Of a DNA stretch of 64,000 nt, positions 10,262 through 20,499 are shown piece after piece. The notes beneath the pieces are model-generated. The model saw nothing but the letters and a program-made list of their open reading frames with translations. It had not been told where the DNA came from and searched no databases. Source of the stretch: Chara braunii (lineage: Eukaryota; Streptophyta; Charophyceae; Charales; Characeae); NCBI GenBank assembly GCA_003427395.1, contig BFEA01000631.1, positions 369,047 to 433,046 of the forward strand. The letters run 5' to 3'. The translations under genes and the position numbers were made by a program. Each line of letters starts with the position of its first letter. The first letter of the stretch is position 1.

Positions 10262-11731
10262 GGACTCTAAATGCCTTTTAAAAGATCTGAAGCAACAATT
10301 TTGTGAAGGAGGTAACTTCACCCTTCTGCAGATACGGATGAGTAAGAATCAGCATACTACACGCAAACTTGTCTTGTTGTCTCTCCTGCAATTTCCTGTT
10401 TCGCGATCGTTGTTGCATTCCTTCGAAGATAGGGCATTGGTAAGATTGTTTAACGCTATATAATATTTTGAATCGAAACACACACGGTCTGTGTTGCGTA
10501 GTATCATTGGAAATATAATTAGAAGAAAAGTTGGTTTTAATTGCACCACTCCTGTCGTGATTAAAATTCAGTTCAGCACTCAGATCGTAAAAGAAAAAGT
10601 TACCGATGCGGCAAAACGGATAATCAGAAAGAGGTGTAAATCTGACTTTCTTGCAGATTTTATTATTTCCCGTTTGTGTTTTGTGTGGTCAAAAAATAGG
10701 AGTATCGGTGAGCGCATCCATAACCATCGTGCCTCTGCCGCCACTTCTTCTGAGTTCTGCACTTGCAGTTGTTGCCCTGCCGATTTTTCAAGAAACAGCA
10801 ATGGCCATGTAGAAGTTCGTTTTTCCGATATACAGGGAATGCCCGCACTGCTACGGAACTCAAAAAAAAAAAATATTATGTCCCGTTCATCACGTGTTCA
10901 TCTCTCTCGGATAAAGTATGCCCTACGATTAGGCCTCCATAGGATACCTGAAGATGGAACCTCTGTTTATTATGAACTTAGACAATGTTTTAAATCTGAT
11001 TACGATACACCGACAGACCTTTCTATAAGATTGGATGAATGGATGGAAAAGCTAGACGGTTTGGTCGTTGCCCCTATAGACCATAACGCCGACGACTCAT
11101 TGGCATGCTACATGAGTATATGTCATGAAGCGCTTGCAAAACTATATTGGAAGAGCAATGGATTTGCCATAATTTCACTTAGCGAAGAGCGTGTCCTTGA
11201 GCTTTGTAAAGAAGCCTACGACAGCATCAGAGCAGATCGTACAGCCCGCTGGAATCCCAAAGGAAGATTAGGACGCTGTTACGGTATACCCAAGCACAAA
11301 GACATATCTAGATGGCGGCCGATTACTCCTTCCTTCTCTGAACCCAGCCTAAGAGCTTGCAAATTAGTTTCCAGGGCAGTAAACTTCTTACTATGGAATG
11401 TTCCCCGAGCCTCGAACTTCAACCTTAAAGCAACTAACTTGCTGAAGGATAGGATCCTATCTCTGAACCACAGATCAGGTAAGACTAACAAAGGCTTGTT
11501 ATTAGCAGCTAGTTACGACATTAAAGAAATGTTCACAAAACTCCCTCACAGTTCTATTATCAGGGCTCTAGATTGGATCTGCTTTTATTACTCTAGCATA
11601 GGAAAGAAGTCTATCCGAGTCAAACAACAGGGTAAGGAGGCATCCTTTGGTAAAGGATCAAGAGAATCTGGATGGGTGTCTATGAAATTTCATCAACTAA
11701 TTGACTTCGTCAAATTCGATCTCGATCACTC
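10262..11731 (+). pseudogene. Penelope-like reverse transcriptase, truncated after motif A
   Basis: Frame 3 is open from about 10262 with one TAA near 10463, then continuously from 10491. The N-terminal region has a cysteine cluster (CTCSCC, about 10758). The fingers motif is RCYGIPKHKDISRWRPITP (about 11272-11328). Motif A is the PLE-type DIKEMFTKLP (11517-11546) with one catalytic Asp. The protein loses homology at 11732, where it enters the hairpin block, so motif C and the thumb are missing. The last 26 codons of the open frame (11732-11810) are block sequence. It is an inactive remnant. Confidence 0.75.
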
Positions 11732-13926
11732 GGCTGGGACGACTGGCATAATCAGAAGGTGGCGGTACTCCTGTGTGTGCTACCTCACCACCTTCAAGTT
11801 GATTAACTAGGATCTGCTTGATTGTGAAAAGTGAACTCAGGGGATTTTGGTACTTACTTCTTTTCTTATTAACGGCTCAGGAAGATTTGGTTTTTGCACT
11901 TATTCAAGGTGTAGTAGGGGGCTCCAGGGAGGGTCATCCTATTCACGCGCTTGAGTCTAAGGCTGGCTAACAACCTGCAAAGAGTAGGAAATCACATTGC
12001 TACTTCTTTCCTATCTTACTTACCCTCTGGTAGTCCGACCACCAGACCGGTAATGGGGAGGCTTCCGTAGGAGTCATCCTATAACTTTTTTAACGGATGG
12101 ACTACTCATTACTCAAGGAAGTAGTAGGGGGGCCCTTGTTGGGGTCTGCCTATTACCTACTTGATTCTGATACTAACTTACGAGGAGGGGGTACTCCTGT
12201 AGGAATACCTTAAACACTTGTTTTCTGTCTCAGCTAACCTGGTCTCAGGTCGGTCAGCTTCGGAAGGGCAACATGATACCCTTGTTAGGACTATCCTAAT
12301 GCACTCATGAAGTGGACCTTATCATGTGATAGTAGGGGGCTCTTGTGCGGGTTGCTTATTAGTCATTCAGACCGTTAATAACCTTTGGAGAGGGGGTTGA
12401 CATCCAGATCTTTCAAAAGGAATACCTAAAGCAAGTAGTAGGGTGCTTCTGTAGGAGCCTCAACTATTTGATGAAGGAAGGATGCTCATGTGTGAGCTAT
12501 CCTGCTACTCTGATTAGATCATATGTATACATTAAGTGGGGNTAAAAAGGGGGATCAAATACTCATGTGTGACTTACTCGACTGTCTCTTTGATTAACAG
12601 ATTNCTTGGTATTGATCAAGTAGCAAGAGATTCANGTCTGAATCANCCTACTACTTGAGTATGTTAACACAAATAGAAGAGAAAGGAAGGAACAATGCTC
12701 CTGTTGGAGCAAGGTCTCAAGAACCTGGAAAAGGAACAAAGATAAGAGAGTTAGGACCGCGGGAGAAAGAAGCTTAAGAACCACCGCGTAGTCCATAGTC
12801 GTCCATGGCTCTCGGATGGAAGGCCACAACGATGAATGAGTTATATCTCATCTACATAAGCGCCAAACGGTGCGCTTATCCCCAAGAAAGAAAATGCAAG
12901 GACTAAGATAAGGGGAAATATGAGTTTCCTNAGGACGACTTAGGACACAGGCATGAGACTCCTTGAGTGAAAGGAAAGAGTGACAGACGGCTTAGGGTAG
13001 GGTTGTGAGAGTAAAACTAGGGATTAGACCTGGGATGTCGATCCCAGAGCTCACTACCCATGTCTAAGGGCTTGACCCTTAGATATCAGTNTGTGGGAAA
13101 TCAAGTGGGGGTGTTGAATCTTTGTTGACCTGTGTGTGTGCAGGTCCCTGACTATCTACTGCGTCTCAAGGAAAAAGGTTCTACAAAAAGGACCCAAATT
13201 TCTGTTATCTCTTATCTCTCGATAACAGGTCGATTGTTACCGATTCAACTTTTTCCCTTTGACTTGATACCCACCTCTAAAGTCAAACCCTGTGGTCAGT
13301 AAAACTGTCACCCGTGGTCATTGCTTGAATGGTCCTAGTCACTCTCAAGGGTCCTTCGAAGAAATGTGAGGGGGCTGGGCTTACGTCTCATGAAAGATTA
13401 GGTTGTCATACATGGTTTGGGAAGTGAGGGACAAGGTCAATGGTTGATGGTTGACGCCGTTAGTGCATGGCATGTGGATTGTTTTTGCATTATTCTGTGC
13501 AGGTCTGTTTTGTTCGTGGGTTTGGATTGAACTGGACCTGATCTGTTGAAGAGTCTTGGACACATTGCACTTGTGAAAGTGGGAAGGGTTCCCAGCGGTA
13601 ATACCTCCATATTCATTATCAGTCCTATGTATATCTTCTATACTATCTGACGTTTAGTCATATGTTAAGTAAAATAGAATGCCCTTGGTAGTGAAAAGGT
13701 TTGATTGGTACTTTGATCGTAGTGGTTAGAAGAAAAATATGTTTTGGAAGGAGAAGCGGAAATAAATGGTATTTTAAAAGTTTGACCTGAATATCTAAAG
13801 GGTCAGTTCTAGGCGTCTTACCGCGCGTACCCCGTGTCATGCTACAACGATCGAGAAAACGCCCTCGGCCGACCTACCTCTACAAAGGCATGTAAAAACC
13901 TTCGCATGTGGGTCCGTAGCTCAGCA
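11732..13926 (+). repeat. Hairpin-array block, left copy (2.2 kb, non-coding)
   Basis: No ORF of note is present. The block is a succession of short inverted repeats. In 11755-12710, cores of the CTC(A/C)TGTGTGAG type recur at about 70 bp steps (near 11770, 11921, 12065, 12137, 12200, 12275, 12342, 12450, 12490, 12563, 12632 and 12703). Examples are 11755-11795 (8 bp outer stem), 12119-12162, 12190-12209, 12480-12502 and 12697-12710 (GCTCC/GGAGC). Further perfect stems follow at 12856-12879, 13030-13047, 13063-13083, 13202-13228 and 13258-13287. The block is duplicated inverted at 25067-27248 with very high identity. Six single N bases suggest collapsed repeats in the assembly. I do not recognise the family. 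Confidence 0.75.
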
Positions 13927-15083
13927 GGGATACGCCTACCTAAGGGTGGTGATAGCCCCTTGGGTAAAGGTAAGTTGTACCTCGCCACGTCCCGACCTGT
14001 CGTAGGGTGTCGTGAGAGGTATAGCACGCGCGCACGGTCGGAGTGGTGACTGGTTCTTTTCAGACAATAAATCCTGCGTGACACGACCGTGAGGTTCAGC
14101 GTTCCCCATCAGGGCGCGGCACTGCCGCGCGTGACACCGCTCTCACCACCATTTTGAGTGGGACCACAAATGTCATCATCATTCAATGGAGGGATTGATC
14201 GAATACATAGGCAAACATAGCAATGTTAATACGATTACGAACGGGGAGTGGAGTAAATTGAGAGTCTATATTGGCGGCACTACGATTGGAATTAAAAACA
14301 TTGAGGATTATACAGTGGCTAAACGACTAAAGGGTGACGCGAATGTTGTCTATCCTTGATCGAGTATGCACACATAAGGAAATCGAAAATCAAAACTGTA
14401 ACGATTGAGCATTTGTACGCATTGTTTCCAAGGCGATCGGAATCATAAAAGGCGACAATACCATGGAGGCTAAACCAACGTAGCAGAGCGTACGTGATAT
14501 AGCTTGATTGGGGGGAAGCAAACGTCGCGAATACTTGGTTGAGTTCTCATATAAACGACATTTGAAGTCGTGGCAATTGAGCATTTGGGTTTTGGGGAAT
14601 ACAAAATCTAAAGGAAAACGAGCGTCCAACTTTACTCACGCTAGTAGGAGGATTCCAGGGGGAGGTTGCTCAGTATGCGAGACACTACATTTCGTTTTGA
14701 AGGGGATGGGAAAAGGTGGGCGCAGACAAAGGAAATCTGGGCAGTAAGACGACTGAATTTGGGAAGTTGGTAGGAGTCATTAGGAGTTGGAATGAGATAG
14801 TGGGAAAGGGCGAAGGAGTAGGAAAAGAAAACAAAAGCGAGGAGGAGAGAGGGCAGCGAAGGAGGGAGAGGAGAATAGGCTTCATCAGCAAGGGTCATTG
14901 ATCTGGGTAAGATTGATCCTACGCTACCCCCTCCTCCTGTGTCCTTTCCCTACCTACCCAGTTTCTCCCTGCATTCAAGCTTTGAGAAAGCAACAACAAT
15001 ATACACACATACGATAGCAATAATTATAATAATTATTTAAAAAAAGGGTGACTATCTTAAGGGAGCAGGGCTCGCGTCGAGCA
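13927..15083. other. Unassigned region after the hairpin block
   Basis: The first 200 bases are structured: a perfect GCGCGGC/GCCGCGC stem with a 3-nt loop lies at 14114-14130. The boundary at 13911-13926 reads GGTCCGTAGCTCAGCA, a perfect pol III A box, but no B box follows at tRNA spacing. A 57-codon frame is listed separately. 14750-14890 is purine-rich. No conserved domain was identified. Confidence 0.4.
14186..14359 (+). CDS. Short unrecognised ORF (57 codons)
   Basis: ATG at 14186, TGA at 14357. The composition looks protein-like rather than low-complexity: mixed charged and hydrophobic residues, with a KLRVYIGGTTIGIKNIEDY segment. After the stop, another frame carries KSKIKTVTIEHLYALF (about 14375-14425), which may be a frameshifted continuation. 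I do not recognise it. It lies between the hairpin block and the TTGG repeat and is probably the relic of an unknown mobile element or chance. Confidence 0.2.
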   Translation: MEGLIEYIGKHSNVNTITNGEWSKLRVYIGGTTIGIKNIEDYTVAKRLKGDANVVYP

Positions 15084-15405
15084 GTTGGCTGGATGGCTGG
15101 TTAGTTGGTTGGTTGGTCGGGTTGGTTGGGTGGTTGGTTGGTGGGTTGGTTGGTTGGTTGGTTGGTTGGTGGGTTGGTTGGTTGGTTGGTTGGTTGGTGG
15201 GTTGGTTGGTTGGTTGGTTGGTTGGTTGGCTGGTTGGTTGGTTGGTTGGTTGACCGGTGGGTTGGTTGGTTGTTTGGTAGGTCGGTTGGTTGGTTGGCCG
15301 GTCGGGTTAGTTGGTTGGTTGGTTGGTCAGGTGGTTGGGGGGTTGGTTGGTTGGGGGATGGTGGGTTGGTCGGTTGGTTAGTCGGCTAGTAGGTTGATTG
15401 GTTGA
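15084..15405 (+). repeat. (GGTT)n minisatellite
   Basis: About 320 bases are built from GGTT units with scattered variants (GGTTGGTCGG, GGTGGGTTGG). It is strongly G/T on this strand and could form G-quadruplex-like structures. The Gly/Trp/Leu/Val open frames over it are artefacts of the repeat. Confidence 0.9.
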
Positions 15406-16230
15406 GAGGGGCAGAAGTGTCCCCTAATCAAGTCTATAATCAAAGTTGCCTCAATTATTCCAAAATGTCGCGTATAGTGCATCATCAGCGGAGTCACCGG
15501 CTGAGAGAATCAACATTAATGTTTAGAGCAGCTATGCGACAGATAGTTGCGAAACAACTCCATACTCCAGTTAGGATTGTGCTCACAGCAAGACAGAAAC
15601 AAGGAAAGGAGCACAAGGAAATGCATCAGAGGTGCACATGATGGAAGGGGAAATCCTGACAACAGAGGAACAAAAGGAATAGAAGGAACACAAAGGTAAT
15701 TGGGAACAGGACAGGGATCAGACCTTCATGAATCAAGATTAAAAGGAAGAACAGGGAGGAATGATCGTTAATCCTCTCTTCAATCAAGATGAAACGGGGG
15801 AGAAAGGAATACTAGATGTCCAACCACTGATGGGCTCCACGCAGCAAGCAGGGGGGTAAGTTATGAAATACGTGCTTACACCAGGTACTGGATCGGTCCT
15901 GAATTTCAGACAGCAAAGGATGTCCACAGCATCCCAACTCTCGCGGGGCAGCAGAGGGAGCATGGTGTTTCAGGCGGGCTCCTCGCTTGGCAGAGTACAA
16001 GATTTGAGAAGAGAAAAGGGAGGTGAAGGAAGTGGAGGAGGAAGGCAAGGGAGTGAGGAAAAAAGGGAGGAAAGGAAGAGGGGAGAGGAGGATAGGGGCA
16101 AGGGTGAAGAAGGAAGTGGGGGGATAGAAGGAATGAAGAGGGCGAGCCGGGAAGGGATGGAGATTGTGCGCATTTCCAACACCGCATCGCCACAGCAATT
16201 GCATGATCAGGGGAGGTCACCTTAAACACA
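15406..16230. other. Purine-rich unassigned sequence upstream of a LINE
   Basis: No recognised gene. 15990-16150 is almost pure A/G on the + strand. The region could be the 5' untranslated part of the LINE that follows, but no start signal or homologous 5' end is available to test that. Confidence 0.35.
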
Positions 16231-16234
16231 GGGT

Positions 16235-18474
16235 ATGATGCATCAGAAAGACGACTCTTCGCCTTGGGTGCAGTGTGCAAAAGGGAACCTTCTAACCAAG
16301 GAGTTAGAAATTAAGAGACAGGGGGAGCAGACACAACCATTAAAGATACCCCTGCAAAATCTCCCAACGGCGAAGGTTTTTTTCCTTTCCAAATTCATTA
16401 TTTCTTCCAAGAATCGGGTAATTGAATTAGGGGGGAAAAAATCTCTAATAAAAACATACCCGACACAGAAATTAGAGGAAAGAGACACAATTTATTTGGC
16501 ACATGAAAACAACTGGGTGTTCCACGATGACTCGGCTTATAAATCAACCAATGAAAAAATCAAGTGGATATGTAAGAGATTGTCAGCATACAAAGGAAGT
16601 TATGAAGCAGTGTGTCAGGACTTTCTTATTCTTTCAATTTCCTCAACCATTTTCACAGTGTTGTGTCTACTCACTTCAGACAAAAAGACGATTAAAGGAT
16701 GATATAAATTGAGATGTGAAAGATCAGAGGTCCGAATCTACCCATGGTCGCCTCCAAAGCAGGGACCTGATGAAAAGAGAAAACAAATGATGGAGGACCA
16801 TTACTGGGTTGAGTTTAGATACATTCCAATATAAATTCAAGCAGCTTTCATCCATGATTTTTGGACAACATAGACTTTATTGATCCCCTTCCAGCACATG
16901 CGGCAAAAAGGGATGATTATTTGATGTTGGCCCTCAATCACCTGACCGACATCCCATTTAATATAGACGATGTCATACCGTACAGAGTGGGAGGGCGGGA
17001 ATATTATATTCATACGGCACACAAGCAGAGACCGTGGTGTTTCAGATGTAGAGCATACGGACACCTCAGTACGGATCTTACTTGTGCACAAAATCCGGCA
17101 AAGAAAAATAAAGTTACGGGTAGACTCATCCGGGACCCCTTTAAGCCCAATATCTAGCGAACAGTAGATGCAGGGCATGAGGGATGGGTGTACATAGAAG
17201 GTACAAAGAAAGAGGATGCTACCCAAGGATGGACATGGGAACGCCAAGAGGAGCCAAATTGGGAAACTAAACCCCCAGATACGTGGACACCACCTGAAGC
17301 TCCACCAACTGGAGCAAATACCGGCAAAACGCCCAAAGCTCACAAAAACACAACACCCACTACCTCAACCTCTGGGACTTCTCAGGAACCAGTAAACAAG
17401 GAAGTTACTGCGACATAATCTCATCAGGAGGGCAAAGGAAGCCTAGGGGCACAAGGCAAAGGGAAAGGAACTCCACTCCAACAATAGTGGAGGTCGGTGC
17501 TCAAAGGAGAGAAAGGAGGCATAGATGATAAAAGTAAACTACCAGATTCTCAACCCTCATATTATATTACCCAGAAAGAGGGTGGATCATTTTTCCTACT
17601 AAGTAAGGAAGCTGAGTTAGAGCCGGAACAGGAGGGGAGAGAAAGAACAAGAGAACAAGGATCCATCATCATATACACTTAAGGGGAAGTAGTCAATGAA
17701 GGTCAGGAGAGGGACAAAAGGAAAAAAAGGAAAAGAAAGCAGATCACAAGTCCGAACAGGGATGCTGACCCCTTGGATACATCACATGTAAGTGCAAATA
17801 ATGAAGAAAAGGAAACAAAACAGATGGAAATACACAAAGAACAGGGAGAGGAGAAGGAACCTCCAAGCAAGGAGCACATATGGACAAAAGAGACAGAAGC
17901 TGAATCAGAAACTGACCCGTTTCAAGGAGCTTTTGGTCCAACTCCTATGGATGTGGACTCCTCGTCCACAAAGGATTTTGAAATGGAAGAGGGGGTTGTT
18001 CAACCTGACCAGAAATCCTCAGAGGAGGATAGACTGAAACAGTTAACAGAATGGTTAATAAAATTATTGAAAACCCGTTATGGGGAAAAAACAATTGAAT
18101 TCTGGGACAATTCATATGTCCAGCTATTCAACTTACTAAGTAGTAGTCCCAGCCTCAGCCAGGCATTGGAGCAAGACCTACCAGAAGGAGCATGTAGGAC
18201 GACAATCAGTCAAAAAATTATGGGTATAGTAGCAGAAACGTTCCAACCTCCTACCTTGGAGAAAACAGAGGAGGCAGGGAAGGAAATTGGGCCAATAGGA
18301 GTGGAAGTAAGAGTTGAGGAATCGGGACAATCAGTGGCCCAGGGGGTGAAGGAATCAAAAGAAGGAGCAAGAGGAATAACGGTAGAGGAGGTAAGGGAGG
18401 AAGAACAGAGCGCCTCTTCTCCGAAAATTGAAGAGGAAGAAGGTACTGAAGGAGAGGAGGAGGCAAAGTTCTAA
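16235..18474 (+). pseudogene. LINE L3 ORF1 (nucleic-acid-binding protein)
   Basis: Frames at 16235-16702, 16861-17157 and 17773-18474 together resemble a plant LINE ORF1. The middle frame carries a zinc knuckle CFRCRAYGHLSTDLTC (C-x2-C-x4-H-x6-C), preceded by a NIDDVIPYRVGGREYYI segment of the kind that precedes this knuckle in plant LINE ORF1. The last part is very acidic and Glu-rich, comparable to the acidic stretch at 58.3-57.9 kb in the minus-strand LINE. Role by family: binding of the LINE RNA. Stops separate the segments. Confidence 0.6.
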
Positions 18475-19185
18475 CCCCAAGCCCCACTGCTACCCATCAA
18501 AAATAGGAATTGAAAGAAGAAAAGAGCCGACCTTCAGTACCACTACGGAAGGATGATCCGGGTAAGAGAAAGAAAATGAGACACGTACTCGAAAAAGGTA
18601 AAGTAATCGGGCTATATTCCCCCAAGGGCAATCTGGTGATTCAAGTTCGAAAGAAAGGGGGAAAATGAGAAATAGGTCTTTCCCCGATAGGACAGGATCA
18701 ATATGGGGGGGTGACACTAAGAGGATGGACGACACATGTAGAATACCAAAGCCCAGGGGATAGGACTTTCAAAAGAGATATGCATGACTTTCTGTCAAAA
18801 CATTTCGATCCAGGACCCCAAGCGACCTTCACGTTAATTGGGGAACAAGCCAAGATGGCCAAAAGGGACACCTTTGTGAGATTTGAAGAGAATAAGGAAT
18901 CGGAACTCAAATGGTACTCTCATGCGGCATTGCTCGAACTGCAGCAACTCAAGATAAAAACAAATGTCGTATGGTCAGTAGCGGAAGTCTCTTCTTTTCT
19001 TTGTTCTATTCTACGACATGGGTTCCTCACCTCCTTGATGTTACTAGATGGAGGAGGGTGGGTGAGATTGTAAATTCAGTAAGTGATCCCTCGGTCAAAA
19101 AAGGATGGATGCACTACAGGCTTTCTACGGAAAAAATCCATCCTAGAAACGGGTCACTCAAACAACAGATTTAGATCTAAGTTCA

Positions 19186-19930
19186 TTGTATGTTAATGGT
19201 CTGGCTACTGATGATGCACTTAAACGTAGAGCAATCATAGAACAGCTAAAAGGAGTAGGGGGGAGATCTTGGCCAGATGTGATCTGTATTCAGGAGACTC
19301 ATCCAATGAACTCCCCAGCTCACAATAGGGCACATAATTTAATCTGGCCTCATAAAAAATATCAAGCGTATGCAACGCGCAATGAATCAGGAGGGGTAGC
19401 CATATGGATTCCTCCAGATTTTAGGGCAAACATCATCCATTGGGAGGCAGACCAGAAAAACGGGAGATGGATCTCTGCACTAGTAATGTTGGAAGTAGAA
19501 GTAGTATGTGTTATCAACATATACGACCCTAATGAGATACAAGAAAGAAAACAGTTCTTCCATGATATCCGCAATCATATTCCAAACGGGATCCCTATTA
19601 TAATGGCAAGAGACTTTAACGCGACCCCGGACAAATGGTTGGATAGGTGGAAGATCCCCTCTCCATGTCCAGTCTATTTAGAGGAGGATGAAATAATCAT
19701 TCACACAATTATGTAAAGCGGAAAATCTTTATAATACATATCGAAGGTGTTTTCCACAAGAACGAATTTATACATGTATCGGAAATTTAGGCACCCCTCA
19801 CCAGTCTACATCCAGAATAGATTTGATACTTATATCAGAAGACCTGGATCATGCGGCAGTAGGGACTAACATTTTCCCACAGAGTCCATGGCCTAGAGCT
19901 GATCACAAGATGTGTGCCATCTTACAGACC
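19186..19930 (+). pseudogene. LINE L3 apurinic-like endonuclease domain
   Basis: Frame 19186-19716 shows PDVICIQETHP (catalytic Glu in the QETH motif), INIYDPNE (the usual N-Y-P-N strand) and a RDFNATPDKW motif matching GDFN. It is continued by 19823-20035 with RIDLILIS just upstream of it and a final RADHKM where the family has SDH. A stop and a frameshift near 19715 interrupt the domain. By family it nicks target DNA to prime reverse transcription. Here it is inactive. Confidence 0.7.
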
Positions 19931-20499
19931 TTCACGAAAAAACTGGATCGTGGAAGAGGATTTTACAAGTTTAACTCGTTCCTTCTAAAGGGGGCAGATT
20001 TCAAAACTTACTTAAAAGAAGTACGGAAGTATTGACAAACCACCAAAGAGGAGCATGATTCATATATATCATGGTTGAATAATGGATTAGCCAAAAAATG
20101 TAACGATTTTTCAAAACTGATAATTAAACAAAAACACGATCAAGAAATGAAAATTCAGGAAAAAATATTGTGTTTTGAACAACAAGGAAATCAGATGTCA
20201 CTTCCCCAAATGGAAGACATACAGGATCTCAGAAACCAATTGCTTGTTATCGCCCAAGAACGGTGGAAAGTCTACTTAATCAGGAGCAAACTATCAAAAC
20301 ATCAGTCAGAAGGGCAGATGGATTCCTCTTTCTTTTCCCTAACACAAGCCAGGGTACGTAGGACAAATATAGAAGCCTTGATAGATCCCTCTATGTCTCC
20401 TCACCTTGAGCCAGTCTCGTCGGCAAGCAATCTAAAAGTAGCATATAATTTTTTTTTAAAACTTTACACATCCACAGTAGATCCCGGGATAGTTGCACA

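Larger units (their letters stand above)
6616..11731 (+). mobile_element. Degenerate Penelope-like retroelement with N-terminal GIY-YIG
   Basis: The order on the + strand is: a pLTR-like segment with TATA box and hammerhead ribozyme (6616-7230), a pyrimidine-rich leader, a CCHC/proline-rich ORF1 (7651-9478), a GIY-YIG endonuclease (9550-10261), then a PLE-type RT (10262-11731). Canonical PLEs carry GIY-YIG after the RT. Permuted PLEs with an N-terminal GIY-YIG are known from the green lineage and protists (Naiad/Chlamys clade), and the order here agrees with that group. Several frameshifts and one stop break the frames. The RT ends abruptly at the duplicated hairpin block, so the element is dead in this copy. 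Confidence 0.75.

Noticed and set aside
11755-12710. CRISPR-like array
   Set aside because: Regular spacing of about 70 bp suggested repeats and spacers, but the repeated cores vary, the sequences between them are also hairpin arms, no cas genes exist, and the context is eukaryotic.
13911-13990. tRNA gene at the end of the left hairpin block
   Set aside because: The A box is perfect, but the D-arm does not close and no B box occurs 40-50 bases downstream.
15085-15389. Gly/Trp/Leu/Val-rich membrane-like protein
   Set aside because: Translation of a GGTT minisatellite in two frames. No start context and no unique sequence.
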